A DNA stretch of 64,000 nt. Origin: Metallyticus violacea. Its lineage: Eukaryota; Arthropoda; Insecta; Mantodea; Metallyticidae. The DNA lies in the NCBI GenBank assembly GCA_030762175.1, contig CM060846.1:237706512-237770511 (forward strand), written 5' to 3'. Positions 1 to 10,212 of this stretch are shown here, piece by piece (position 1 is the first letter of the stretch; every line of letters starts with the position of its first letter). A program made the position numbers and the translations under genes. The notes under the pieces are model-generated. The model did no database searches and was not told where the DNA came from. It was given only the letters and a program-made list of their open reading frames with translations.

Positions 1-121
1 AGTAACAAGTAGTGTTCATTTAAGCATACTGTCTTGAAGTGGAATGCCCTTTGGAGTGAGCCAGTCCTTAATGTCAATTATCGTACCATGAAGTGACCTG
101 TAAAGGCTTGCTTCATGTATT

Positions 122-360
122 ATTCAAACCTGGCCAGGATCGATGAATTTTTTCGGGTGTAAAAATCCTAAGTATGGCTTCCTTTGGAAGGGAAGTAAAG
201 CTGTGGGTCTCATGTCGTACATTTACAGCACAAAAAAGAACCTCAAGCCTGAAAGAAGAGGCCTCTGAGAAAAATTTGCTGGCCGTTTCATGCCCTGAGT
301 TGAATGGAACGCTGATGACCTGAGATGTTAAAGATGGTAAAGAGATGTTATAAATGAAAG
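122..360 (+). repeat. SINE-2 family copy (head truncated)
   Basis: This stretch matches, in the opposite orientation, the complete SINE at 21782-22082. Shared landmarks are CCTGGCCAGGA at the end of the tRNA-like head, GTAAGTATGGCTTCCTT-like sequence, AACCTCAAGCCTGAAAGAAG, and a 3' portion containing CTGATGACCTGAGATG (311-332). The tRNA-like promoter part is not recognisable here, so this looks like a partial or diverged copy. Confidence 0.7.
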
Positions 361-505
361 ATATAATTCATGTATTATAGTATTTCACATTGTCTATTAG
401 AATAATAACTCTTTAGGAGCATTGGACAATAATTGTTTAACAAATCATTTTTCCACATATTACTTGTATTATGAAAGTGTAATATATAAAATAATAGGTG
501 AAAAA

Positions 506-648
506 CACTACCACCACTAATACCACCACTACCACCACCATTACCACTACCACCATCACTACCACTACCTCCACCACTACCACTACCACCACCACCACCA
601 CCACCACCACCACCACCACCACCACTACCACTACTGCTGCTGCTACTA
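506..648 (+). repeat. ACC/CAC trinucleotide microsatellite
   Basis: An imperfect (CAC)n/(ACC)n tract with interspersed ACT units and an almost pure run at about 586-624. It creates open frames rich in Thr on the + strand and in Gly, Ser or Val on the minus strand, all of which are repeat artefacts. Confidence 0.95.
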
Positions 649-1573
649 ACATGCATTCTCTGACCTTCAGTTTACTTAATGGTAATATTTGTACCCATTA
701 TTAAATGAAGACCTAAAAGGGACATACAATTTTCATTGTAGCACATCAAGCAATCTTTAATCTTTTGAAATTTAGGCATAGATACATTTATAACCTCATG
801 CTATACATGTTCTGCATGACAGTCAACAAACATTTCATTCTGGTGAAAACACATTGCACTAGTGACTTCTTGTTTCATTAAAAATTATTGCATAAATCCC
901 TCAACATTTTCTTCCATGGGTATGTACAGTTTAATGAAAAGGCTTCTTGCTAACTAACTTTCCTGTGTCACAGTTGTAACACTTCATGAAATATGTAATA
1001 TAAAAAATTTCTACTCACTACTTATGAAATGAATTGGACTTAAGTGAAGTTAAATGTTTATTATAAATGTTACACAACCTAGGGAAAAAAATCTTCCTGT
1101 GGTTCAACTTTTGGATTTCTATATATTACTTGAAAACTTTTAAAAATTCAAAAAGTTAGCTTTATTTTTAAAATAGCATAATTCTGTAATTTTGATCCCT
1201 TATAAATTCAGAATGGTTTTATGGCATCATCAGATTGAGTGGAAAGTTATGTACAGGAACCTGCATTCACTATTTTAAATTATGATTATTAATTTTGTGC
1301 CAAAATTATATGCAGCATGAGAACATAAAAGGGCTATATAAATGGCAAAATGTAGGTGTTGAAAAATAGGTAAACCCTATATATATATCCATACCGTCTT
1401 TTAAAAGTGTTACAGTTTAGGGGCATAAATTAATACCCCTGGGGCAGTATATAAGAATTTTCAGGCATAACTATGTTAAGGATTGAATATACAGTATCAT
1501 GAAAGCCATTTCTGTCTTATAGAATGATTGTCAATTAGAAATTACATGGTGTTTTTGTTTGTTTGTTTTTTAG

Positions 1574-1798
1574 TTTAAGAGAGCTACGGTGCAAAACTGG
1601 AAGACAGGTGAGCTGGAGACAGCTAATTATCGTATCAGCAAATCGGCATGGTTAAGGACTGAAGAGCATTCTCATGTGGCTGCAGTAAACCAACGTGTGG
1701 CAGATATTTCAGGTTTAAATATAGACACAGCTGAGGAACTTCAGGTTGTCAATTATGGAATTGGGGGACATTATGAACCACATTTTGATTTTGCAAGG
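1574..1798 (+). CDS. P4HA: P4HA exon with Fe-binding HFD motif
   Basis: This is an internal exon of the prolyl 4-hydroxylase alpha subunit, the endoplasmic-reticulum enzyme that hydroxylates proline in collagen-type X-Pro-Gly repeats using Fe(II), 2-oxoglutarate, O2 and ascorbate. The exon is exactly 75 codons in phase 0, opens after a T-rich acceptor ending in AG at 1572-1573 and closes at a GT donor at 1799. It reads FKRATVQNW, then RISKSAWL, then TAEELQVVNYG and GGHYEPHFDFAR, all hallmarks of the P4HA catalytic domain. The His (1781-1783) and Asp (1787-1789) of HFD are the first two iron ligands, corresponding to His412 and Asp414 of human P4HA1. The ATG at 1589 is an internal out-of-frame shadow, not a start. 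Earlier exons encoding the peptide-binding and dimerisation domains are not in the window. Which insect paralogue this is cannot be told. Confidence 0.96.
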
Positions 1799-2319
1799 GT
1801 AAGGATGTATATTGAATATTTCTAATATTTGGACTTCTATCATCCCTCAGTTTCTAGCCTTCTTCTTTAATTATTTAATTAAAAAAAATGAATGAATAGA
1901 ATAAAATATTTATATTCAAGTCCTTGTATCTTAATATTTGTGCATCTATTAAAGTTATCTTTGTGCAGAGACAGCATGTTGTGATATCTCCTTTCAAACT
2001 TAGTAGCTTTGGATGCCAGAACAAGCTTACTGTAGTGCTTCATATTTAATGTTTTTGAATGTTGACATGAACCTCGCTTACAGTCCCCTGCATTTGTATC
2101 AACATTAAAAACATTCAAATTGGAATATGTCATTGCTTCACCGTTAGTAGCTTCCAAACATACAAATATTTCACATAAATTTCTGTAGTGTATTTCGTAT
2201 TTTGATTTAATCTAGAAGTAAGAAGGGTGTTTCCTGTTTTACTTATTGCATTGTTTCTTATAAGTTCCTGTAATCATAAGATCCATGTGTAGAGTTATGA
2301 ACAATGGAACAATCTGAAT

Positions 2320-2358
2320 TTAGTGCCCATTTTTACTACTGAGGCACCACAAGCGGTA
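2320..2358 (-). repeat. SINE-1 3'-end fragment
   Basis: On the minus strand this matches the conserved 3' end of the SINE-1 family: a cytosine-rich ACCGC..GTGG-like segment, then CTCAGTAGTAAAAA and GGGC, as in the full copies at 46022 and 44439. It directly abuts LINE-1-like sequence. Confidence 0.6.
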
Positions 2359-2369
2359 TCCCCTTCCTG

Positions 2370-2600
2370 TCTCATCACAGATTTCATTATATTTTTCTCT
2401 TCCCCATACATTTTTTAGTATGGTATACAATTTCAGAGATTTTTTGGCAATAGATTTGCCCATATTTCCTGTTTTTCAATATCCTCAATTCTTATTATTA
2501 TCTCTTTCCAAAATCCTTTTCTGCATCTTTCTCCCTCGTATCATATTGATTCCATGCCCAATTATTGTTATTGGGAAAATGTCTGTGACTTGGGAATGGC
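2370..2600 (-). mobile_element. LINE-1 family fragment
   Basis: On the minus strand this resembles the segment of the larger LINE at about 6650-6900. Both share the complement of a pyrimidine-rich run with TCCTGT, TTTCCATATC-like and TCAATTCTT blocks. The encoded peptide is broken. It is too short to assign beyond being the same family as the LINE at 5940-9466. Confidence 0.4.
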
Positions 2601-3440
2601 CAGGAGTAGAATTATATAATTGAGCTTCTGATGTTGGAAATTGCTTAGTATGTAAATACATTTATTACTGTAATAGGTATTTGAGAAATAAAAGAATTAG
2701 TAGTATGTAGAGATTGTAGCTAGGTGATGTAAAATAATGGTGCCTGTAGAGTCATTGAAATATTTTTTATTTTTGGCACCTTTGGTTTGATCGGAGCCTT
2801 GGCCCCTGGATATTCCAGAAGGTTGCTACTAATGAACTGGAGACCAGGTCTGGTGCAGTCAAAGTGAAAGTTTTGTGTTTTTAATTATTTAGTATTTAAA
2901 TAAAGGTGGTTTATAATTGAAAAAAATTATGATAAAAATTTTGTAGTTGTGGGGTTCACATCTAAAATGACCTGGGTGGAGGGTGTAGGCTCCTTTTATC
3001 TTATATTTTTTCTTGGCATTTCAATAAAGTGTTAGAAAAGCAAAACTGTGAAGTTAACACAAGGTTTCAAAGGTACACGAACTCTGAACTACAGGGCATA
3101 GTCAGAAAATTAGTGGAAAAGTGATGAAACATTGTGATATAAAAATAACTTTTCTCAGCCTATCAGCCAGGTGAATTCTGGAAGGAGTTCCAAGCTTTCA
3201 AGAGCTAACGTCACTCTTATCTTCAGGGGATGATGTAGAGACTCCTGGTTCGCCTGTATTTATAGTAAATTTGGTAAGGGAAGGGGCAGCCTGATGCTGC
3301 CCTGTGATTGGCTCAGGTCTGGCATGGGAGGCATTAACCGAGGACCAATGACGTCGTTGCAGAGATGGACCTTTCTAATTGGCCTGTTGCCGAATGTAAG
3401 CCCATACTAAAACCAGTGCTAATCCTGCACCCAAGCATCA

Positions 3441-4720
3441 TATCAAAGTTCTGCAAAGACTTGTTTGTATGTGTACAACAGGGGCTTTTAAAAGCACCCC
3501 AACTGCTGCATTAGAGATTCTGCTTGGACTACCACCACTGGGTATATTCCTCAAAGCAGTGGCAAGACTAACAGCTTATAGATTAACACATGCAGCGGGA
3601 TGGAGGCATGGTTATTATCCCAGACATATTGTGATATTAGAGGTCATGGATAGTCCAGAACTGGAGATGAGATGAGATCTCATGATTAGCCAGTACTGCT
3701 TTCAACGAGCTTTCAAGATTAATTGGATCTTGATCTGATTAGCATGAAAAATCAAAGCCAAAAAAGTCCATGGACACATAATATGGTACACTGATGGCTC
3801 ATGAATGCTCTTAACCAAGCCAAAGCCAGAATATACTGCAAAAACCCAAAACTAACATTAGTAGTAGTCTTGGGAAGTACTCATCGTGTTTCAGGCAAAG
3901 ATCTTGGCAACCTTGACCTGCACTCAAAAGCGCATAGAGAAAGGCTACCATGGTAAGCATATTCTGATCCTCTTGGATAGTCAAGATACTTTCCGAGCAT
4001 TTTATTCTTACCAATTTAATTCAAAACTGTTATGAGACTTTTCAAACACTGATGGTTCTGTCAGACGACAACTCCGTTGAGTTGAGGTGGGTGCCAGGCC
4101 ATTGAAGTGTGACAGGTAATGAAGCAACAGACAAACTGGCCAAGAACGGAGCATCAAGCTCTTGTATTGGACCTGAAATAGCCTGCTGGGTCAGCAAATC
4201 TATAGCAAGAACTGCAATATGGTTATGGGCAGAGAGCAACATAAGACATGATGGTCTAACCATCCCAGACAAACTTTTGCAAAAATTTTGTCAATGCATG
4301 TAATTCCACACTTACCAAAACATTTCTGAAGTTGGGGAGGAAGAAGTTAAGATGATTGTTGGGATTAATTACTGGACATGGTCATTTCAGGAAACATCTG
4401 CAGAAAATGGGTCTCTTCAGCTAGATACCATTGGTAAGTTTTGCAATCAATGTTATGAAACTGCAAAGTACATGCTCCTGGAGTGTGAGGTTCTGGAGAG
4501 AAGAAGATACCAACTCTTTGGTTCACAACCATACCACAATATGGATAATCCCCTTTTATGAATAAAGGCTCTGGACCTCACCAGGAACACAGAACTTGAA
4601 TTGCAGTAAGTGGTATGGATTGCAATAAAGCCTATGGCTGAAGTGTGGGAGTCTATACACTCTCTTAATACCCCCTTCAAAACCACCCCCACCACCAAGG
4701 CACTTGTAGATGCAGGTTAT
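3441..4720 (+). pseudogene. LINE ORF2 3' part with RNase H (decayed)
   Basis: This is the decayed C-terminal portion of a non-LTR retrotransposon polyprotein. It begins with KVLQRLVCMCTTGAF and KSTPTAALEILLGLPPL, a typical post-reverse-transcriptase segment of arthropod R1/LOA-type LINEs. Next comes YTDGS at 3787-3801, the first RNase H Asp motif. A second RNase H block, VTGNEATDKLAKNGA, follows at about 4109-4155. A cysteine-rich tail (CNQC..LLECE) lies at about 4441-4488. Several frames and stop codons interrupt it, so it cannot be functional. The clade is a judgement from motifs; RNase H narrows it to the I/R1/LOA-type groups. Confidence 0.75.
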
Positions 4721-4888
4721 AGGATGTACAATATAGGATTTATAATGCAAACTTTATTTATCATTACTACACTTTTCTATTGTCTGGCAATGGTTGCAGT
4801 GCACTACAACCAGTGTGCATACAATTATGTCTTTATATACAACAGTTATTAAATGTACTTATGAAGCTGTTGACAATGGAGTGATATA

Positions 4889-5033
4889 TACATAAACAAT
4901 GTAATACAGTTTTTTTAAAATTTGGACATATGTTTCGGGAGTGATCCCTCCCATCTTCAGCCTGTAGATAAACATTAGTTTATGTAAGTGAATGGAGTTA
5001 GTGTGAAAAAAACTGTATTACATTGTTTATGTA
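4889..5033 (-). ncRNA. Hairpin element with hammerhead-like core (copy a)
   Basis: A perfect 28-bp inverted repeat (4889-4916 and 5006-5033) encloses about 90 bases. Read on the minus strand the interior contains CTGAAGA (complement of 4954-4960), one unpaired T, a 5-bp stem GGGAG/CTCCC closed by a 6-base loop (4937-4952), GAAA (complement of 4933-4936), and then CATATGTC ending at 4925. This matches the hammerhead order CUGANGA, stem II, GAAA, very short stem III (ACA/UGU), GUC cleavage triplet. The extra T after CUGANGA and a weak proximal stem I are departures. Hammerheads with very short stem III are known from Penelope-like retroelements and satellites. The activity is untested and the name is an inference. 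Confidence 0.5.
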
Positions 5034-5533
5034 CAATAGTTATGTTTGCTGCATTAATTTTGTACTCAGTTGGCATCCAAGCAAGCAGGGGGTCTTTGAA
5101 ACACAAACATGCCCAACCTATGGTCTTGTAGGTATATGGGTCTGTTTTCACGAAAGCAATGTTGCAAAATATCTGAACTATACAATGAAGTAAGGAAAAA
5201 TTTGCATGGTTTTGGTTCTTCTAATTATATGAAGTTTTATTTATCTAGTTGTATTATACAGTATATAGGAAGTGTTTTGTCAAACATATAGAGACCTTGG
5301 AACACAATGAAGTTCAAGTTTTTCCAGCAATACTGGAATACTGAACATGCATTTGAAGTTGCAAAGCTACGAAAAAGAAGAATAACTAAGCTTCAAACAA
5401 GATAACCTTGACTTTTCTGTAATGTGCATGTAACTTCAGGAATAGTATGAACTTTATAGAAAAGCAAAATTTTCAAATATACAGAAAGGCAGTGCTACAA
5501 AATTGTTTAAGAATTTTTTTTGTTTTGTTTTCT

Positions 5534-5547
5534 CCCCCCCCCCCCCC
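5534..5547 (+). repeat. Poly(C) run
   Basis: Fourteen consecutive C residues in otherwise AT-rich intron sequence. Confidence 0.9.
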
Positions 5548-6190
5548 ATAAAAATATTGAAGCTGAAGAAAAATGTGACTTTGTAGGATTGGGTAACTCG
5601 AGATTAGAAGACTGCAGGATCATTTACCGAACGAGACTTGGAATGACACATTTGTTAAAAACAAGGACCACCTTCTTCAATGTATCACTTAGATTCATAT
5701 AAAAGGACAGAATGTAATTTAACATCTATCTATTGCAATGGTCTGTAAAATTTATGAAATGTTGAAGTGAGAAAATGAGGCTGTCAGGTTGCAAAAGAAG
5801 AATGTTACTCCGAGGCAAAATCAATGTAGCTAGCGGAACCAGTGGCAGACTGGAATGTGTACAGAACATACTTGAGAACATAAAATAAATGCTTCTTTTC
5901 ATATATCAAAATTAGTATATAATGTATTTTCATATGACTTATGAATTGAATTAAATTGAATTTATTTCTACTTAATAATACAAGCTTCCACAGTACTCTT
6001 TTACAATCACTCAGTCATACAAGAAAATACAATCATAATCACTCTAGTAAATCTTCCCAAGTAGCTGTATAATCAAGTGGCCTGAATAGTTTCAACCTTG
6101 CAGTTACTGGACTATCAGGCAACTTACATCTACAAAACTAACTCAATTAAAAATCAACTTAAAAATTATGTTTCTGCCCAATTTGGTTCC

Positions 6191-6496
6191 TCATTTCTTA
6201 CTTATTTTCTTTAACCATTTTCTTTTAACCTTACCTAAATAATTCCCAAATTCTAAGATTGTCTGCCTTGTTTTCACATTCACCAACTTGTTTCCTCTTA
6301 TCTGTATTGGTAAGTTATCCCACTTCTCAACTCTAAGTTTTGCTCTCATTTCTTTAGTTTCTCTACATTCCACAATTGCATGCCAATAACTATCTTGCAT
6401 TCCACACATCAGACATTCCTGTATATTTAAACCTCCTCTTAATCCTTTCAGATTCACAATCCTGTCTGGGCCCATGAGGCTCCCTGCCTCATCCAC
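6191..6496 (-). pseudogene. LINE C-terminal zinc-finger-like segment
   Basis: This is an open stretch of 101 codons carrying CLMCGMQDSYWHAIVECRET, the cysteine/histidine tail of LINE ORF2 proteins, and a basic end. It belongs to the same minus-strand LINE as the endonuclease ORF 2.1 kb away. Confidence 0.7.
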
Positions 6497-6561
6497 CTGT
6501 CACCTTCATCCACATAATTCTCTCTACCCCATATTTTCTTAAATCCCTAATAAACCCTCAA

Positions 6562-6618
6562 TTAATCTTATTTTGATTTAAAATAACTTTAAGTTACTTT
6601 AAATCAAAATAAGATTAA
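6562..6618. repeat. 27-bp palindromic hairpin in LINE-1
   Basis: Two 27-base arms (6562-6588 and 6592-6618) are inverted copies with one mismatch, separated by three bases. The site is flanked by a direct duplication of AACCCTCAATTA (about 6553 and about 6656), suggesting a roughly 100-bp insertion that includes the hairpin. Sequence just after the hairpin (CACTGTGTGGATTCC) resembles that downstream of the hairpin at 27430-27568. Confidence 0.75.
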
Positions 6619-6752
6619 CAAAAGTTTCACTGTGTGGATTCCGACATTCCATAAACAAACCCTCAATTACTTTTTAGTACTAAAGCTACCTAATATCTCC
6701 TGTCTTTCCATATCATCAATTCTTCTTTCAATTTCTCCCCCAAAGCCTCTTT

Positions 6753-6900
6753 CTTTACTTTTTTTATCATGCCACACCACACCCAAGCCAATTTTTTTCA
6801 TAATTTCATTGATTCTCTCCAAAAATCTCATTCTTTACTTTTTCTATCATGCCACACCATACCCAAGCCAATTTTTTTCATAATCTCATTGATTCTACTA
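6753..6900. repeat. 80-bp tandem duplication in LINE-1
   Basis: Two near-identical 80-bp units begin at 6753 and 6833, the second incomplete, inside the minus-strand LINE. Each contains TATCATGCCACACCA and CCCAAGCCAATTTTTTTCAT. Confidence 0.8.
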
Positions 6901-7365
6901 ACCTAAGTATTTCCTTCCCTCACTTTCTCTTGCATAACTAGACAGTGTTTCATAATACAATTCTCTTCTAAAATCTTAATCCTAAATAAATATTTGACAG
7001 TTTTTTTCATTATTTTTCCTTTACTCCCTACTCTCATTTGTGCATCCTCATTTGGTGAGCTTTTTGGTAGGCTCATAATTTGTTTGCAGAAATTCCTGTG
7101 AATCAAGTCTACATTTAACCATCCCCCATTACTACCCCAAACATAATTTTAGCCTCTATTACTACTATACATATTTTCTCCAACCATGTTATACGCATTT
7201 CTGGTACTTTATACCTACAGGCAATAATAGCTTTCAAAGCTAGACTACCTTTTGCTAAAGCCTTTCTTTTTCATTCCCTCCACCCGCCATTGTTGTTAAG
7301 CCTATAGCCCAAATAATCAAATTTATTAACCACTCCAATTTCTGCCCCTTCTCAATACCAATTCA

Positions 7366-7649
7366 CTGCCACGGGTGGTTGAGGTCATTAAGGCGTGGAC
7401 TTGTGAGCTGGAGGTCTGGGATTTGAATCTTGCCAGGATCGTCCTCCCTAACTGAAGTTTTTTCCAGGTTTTCCTCAGTCCTCATAACTGGCAAATGCCG
7501 GGGAGGTACCCTAAACTTAGGCTTGGAATGTTTCTTTCCTGAAAAAAAAATCCTTTCCCAATTTATCATTTATCACCATTGTTCACCGCCTATGGTGTTA
7601 CAGTGGTAAAAACGGGCATTAAACACTATTCAAAAAAAAAAAAAAAAAA
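7366..7649 (+). mobile_element. SINE-1 copy 1, inserted in LINE-1
   Basis: This is a tRNA-derived SINE. The head GCCACGGGTGG.TGAGGTC.TTAAGGCG holds a box A, and GATTTGAATCTTGCC is a box B remnant. The body contains TTTTCCTCAGTCCT and GGCAAATGCCGGGGAGG. The 3' end reads GTAAAAACGGGCATTAAACA followed by an A-rich tail. It splits the LINE on the opposite strand, so it inserted later. Confidence 0.9.
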
Positions 7650-8614
7650 CGATTCTCATTCTTGCATAATTTGTAAATACCATGATTTTTGATTTTCAAA
7701 TATTTGTCCCTAGTCCCCACTTCCACACAGAATTTAGCGATTACTTTAGTTGATTTTGCTAGACCAATATTAGTAATTGACCTGACTACCAAATTGTCTG
7801 CAAATAATAGTTCTGGAACCTAAACATTTTAAATTGTGGGCATGTGAGTATTAACTTTGCTAACTTCTAAAATATCATTAATAAATAAATTAAATAGTAT
7901 GGGAATTAACCTACATCCTTGTCTTAAACATACTGTGTTCAAATTTTTTAGAGTCACTCTATCCTGGGTAATCTTAATACAATACTCATTTTCATAATGT
8001 TTTTATAAACTTATCGCTAACCTCTATCCCATTCAATTTTGACATAATGCCTTGCTGTTAATTGTATCAAATGCCTTTTCATAATTCACAATATATATAG
8101 TCTCCCTCTTTTTTGGTCTAGATATTTCTCTGCCATTGTATTAATAATAGAGACATTATCCACTGTTCTCTTATTTTTCCTGAGGCCTGCTTGGAACTCA
8201 GATAATTTATTTTCTTGTTCTGATCAATTTTGGACCTTTTTGCCAAAATGCCCATATATAGCTTACCTAAGGGCGATAATAGACTAATTCCTCTATAATT
8301 AGCTGGTTTGTTTATATCACCTTTTCCTTTAAATATAGGTAATGTTCTTCAACCTTTAGGAACTTTTATCTCTTCATATATTGAATTAAATATCTGTGCC
8401 AATAACATAGTTCATCATCCTGACCCGATGCCCTCCAGAATTCCCCTGGAATTCTATCAATCCTGCAAGTTTTATTTCTTTTTACTCTTTTTATTCTTTT
8501 TATTTTTTCCTTCCTTTATTTCATTTATTTATATCAATCTATCTATCCAAATAATATATACTATATTTTTTTTCTGACTATTCAAGCTTCCCTGATGGAA
8601 TATTTCCTCTATGC

Positions 8615-9403
8615 CTAAAATAAACACCATTCCTCAGCATTGATGTTATTCTCATTTACTCTCCTTTTATATAATCTCTTAACTATCATCCACATTGTTT
8701 TATTGTCATTTGTCCTCATTGCCTCGTGTATTTTCTTACTAATATTCTGACCCCATTCTTTCTTTTTTGCCTCCATGAAGGATTTATAACCCCGCCTTTC
8801 AATCATAAAGTTCTCTCTTTCTGCCTTTTCCCCTGTTTGTCTCCATTTTTTCAACTCTCTTTCAACTCTCATTTTACCAATTCTACATTCATTATCATAC
8901 CAACTCTCCTGTATCTTATTATCCATTTCTCTCACTCTCATCTTAACCCCTGCTTGTTTAAGCAACTTATCTAAAATCTCCATTATTTCCCCTAACTTCA
9001 TCAGACCTTCTTCATTGAGCTTAAATGATCTAAAATGAACTCCCAACTCTCTTATGAAACCTGTTGCCCTCTCATCATTCCATTTATATCTCTCTATTTT
9101 GTGTCCAAATTTCTTAACTTGCACCATTTTCGTAAACTGGTTTTGAAATTTTCCTATTAGTGGGAAATCAATGCTAGTACATACTAAACTCATGACCTCA
9201 AAATCTATCAGATATTCATCTAATTCTAGGGTAAGTAACATATTATCAACAATATTTTGACCATTATTATTTGCAAAAGTAAACTTACCCCTAGAATCTT
9301 TCCCTCTAGTACCATTACATATCACCAGATTATGTTCATCACAAAAGTCCAAAAAGTTATTTCCTTCCTTATTATATATTTTATCTTTACTAACACTTTC
9401 CAA
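8615..9403 (-). pseudogene. LINE endonuclease C-terminus and linker ORF
   Basis: This is the longest uninterrupted reading frame in the window (262 codons from the first Met; the frame is open upstream to about 9466). The first 80 residues contain NFLDFCDEHNLVICN, GKFTFANNNGQNIVD and a region matching the SDHFPL end of LINE endonucleases, here degraded to SIDFPL. The rest is a lysine- and glutamate-rich linker leading to the reverse transcriptase, with WYDNECR and KKKEW blocks seen in many arthropod LINEs. It ends before the reverse transcriptase motifs, which continue in broken frames. It is a transposon remnant, not a host gene. Confidence 0.8.
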
Positions 9404-9714
9404 GCTGCCTTCTTTCCCAGCATCATTTTCTAGGTCAACAAAATGTACCGAACCCTCCCCTATCCTGCATTAAAATTAAAATAATAATAATATTTCTGTA
9501 TCTATATTTGTTTTGTAGTGCCTCCATGTCCTTTCCTAAGTTATGAAACAAATTTGGGTTATAAAACTCAGAAGTATGTTTTACTTAAATTATATATCTT
9601 TGCGAGCTATCATAAACATAAACTATAATTAAAGGAACAGCGGTGATAGTTACAGAACAAATTAACATGTTAGTCTATCTAGTTTAGCAAAATGGAGAAT
9701 AGGCCTATGAGAAC

Positions 9715-10212
9715 TGAAGTTTTCAAAACAAAGGACATCAACAAAACAATTATAAATCCACTTTTAGGGATGCTGATGACCTGAGATGTTAAAGAGCATC
9801 TGTAAATAAACCTAAACCACTCTTAGGGACATTTACATACATAGGTTTAATAAAACAAATCCGTAAGCTTAGGTGTATACTGAAGTTTTCAAAACAAAGG
9901 ACATCAACAAAGCAATTTTAAATCCACTTTTAGGGATGCTGATGACTTGAGATGTTAAAGAGCATCTGTAAATAAACCTAAACCACTCTTAGGGACATTT
10001 ACATGCATAGGTTTAATAAAACAAATCCGTAAGCTTAGGTGTATACTGAAGTTTTCAAAACAAAGGACATCAACAAAGCAATTTTAAATCCACTTTTAGG
10101 GATGCTGATGACCTGAGATGTTAAAGAGCATCTGTAAATAAACCTAAACCACTCTTAGGGACATTTACATACATAGGTTTAATAAAACAAATCCGTAAGC
10201 TTAGGTGTATAC
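9715..10212. repeat. Three tandem 166-bp units
   Basis: Three near-identical 166-bp units begin at 9715, 9881 and 10047; each starts TGAAGTTTTCAAAACAAAGG and ends near AGGTGTATAC. Each contains a small stem (GATGCT...AGCATC) around CTGATGACCTGAGATG at 9772, 9938 and 10104. The array abuts the stop codon of the hAT transposase relic, so it forms the 3' end of that element or a satellite grown from it. The near identity suggests recent expansion. Confidence 0.9.

Larger units (their letters stand above)
1..1573 (+). other. Upstream P4HA intron (3' part)
   Basis: This is intronic sequence before the first visible P4HA exon. It contains a SINE fragment (about 122-360) and an ACC/CAC microsatellite (506-648). 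I searched by eye for the preceding P4HA exon, which should end just before FKRATV, and did not see it, so that exon lies upstream of the window. Confidence 0.6.
5940..9466 (-). mobile_element. LINE-1 family: non-LTR retrotransposon relic, 3.5 kb
   Basis: A LINE lies on the minus strand in the order endonuclease, reverse transcriptase, C-terminal domain. The 5' part (9466-8615) encodes the C-terminal half of an exonuclease-endonuclease-phosphatase (EEP) domain. Reverse transcriptase landmarks follow: GDINKPANYRGI (about 8300), EFQAGLRKNKRTVDN (about 8205-8155), YEKAFD (about 8090-8066) and FADN, in place of FADD, at about 7804-7793. A later segment starts IHRNFCKQIMSLP (about 7106). The C-terminal domain with CLMCG..YWHAIVEC is at 6496-6191. 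The catalytic FADD change to FADN and multiple stop codons show it is dead. It is cut by a SINE on the opposite strand (7366-7649). The 5' end is truncated within the endonuclease. The clade is not assigned. Confidence 0.85.

Noticed and set aside
375..704. Open frames on both strands rich in Gly/Ser, Val or Thr
   Set aside because: They are translations of the CAC/ACC microsatellite and have no protein-like composition outside it.
1589..1825. ATG-started open frame over the first P4HA exon
   Set aside because: The frame is that of the P4HA exon from codon 6, but the ATG-like start and the tail past 1798 are not exon boundaries; the true exon is 1574-1798 by splice signals and phase.
1879..2157. 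Minus-strand open frame of 92 codons in intron 1
   Set aside because: It has a few Cys and His residues, but I found no family motif and no supporting context.
9637..9655. CAGCGGTGATAGTTAC as the opposite hAT terminal repeat
   Set aside because: It only loosely resembles CAGTGGTTGGCAAAC and no 8-bp target duplication matches the flank at 12398, so the left end of that hAT is left open.
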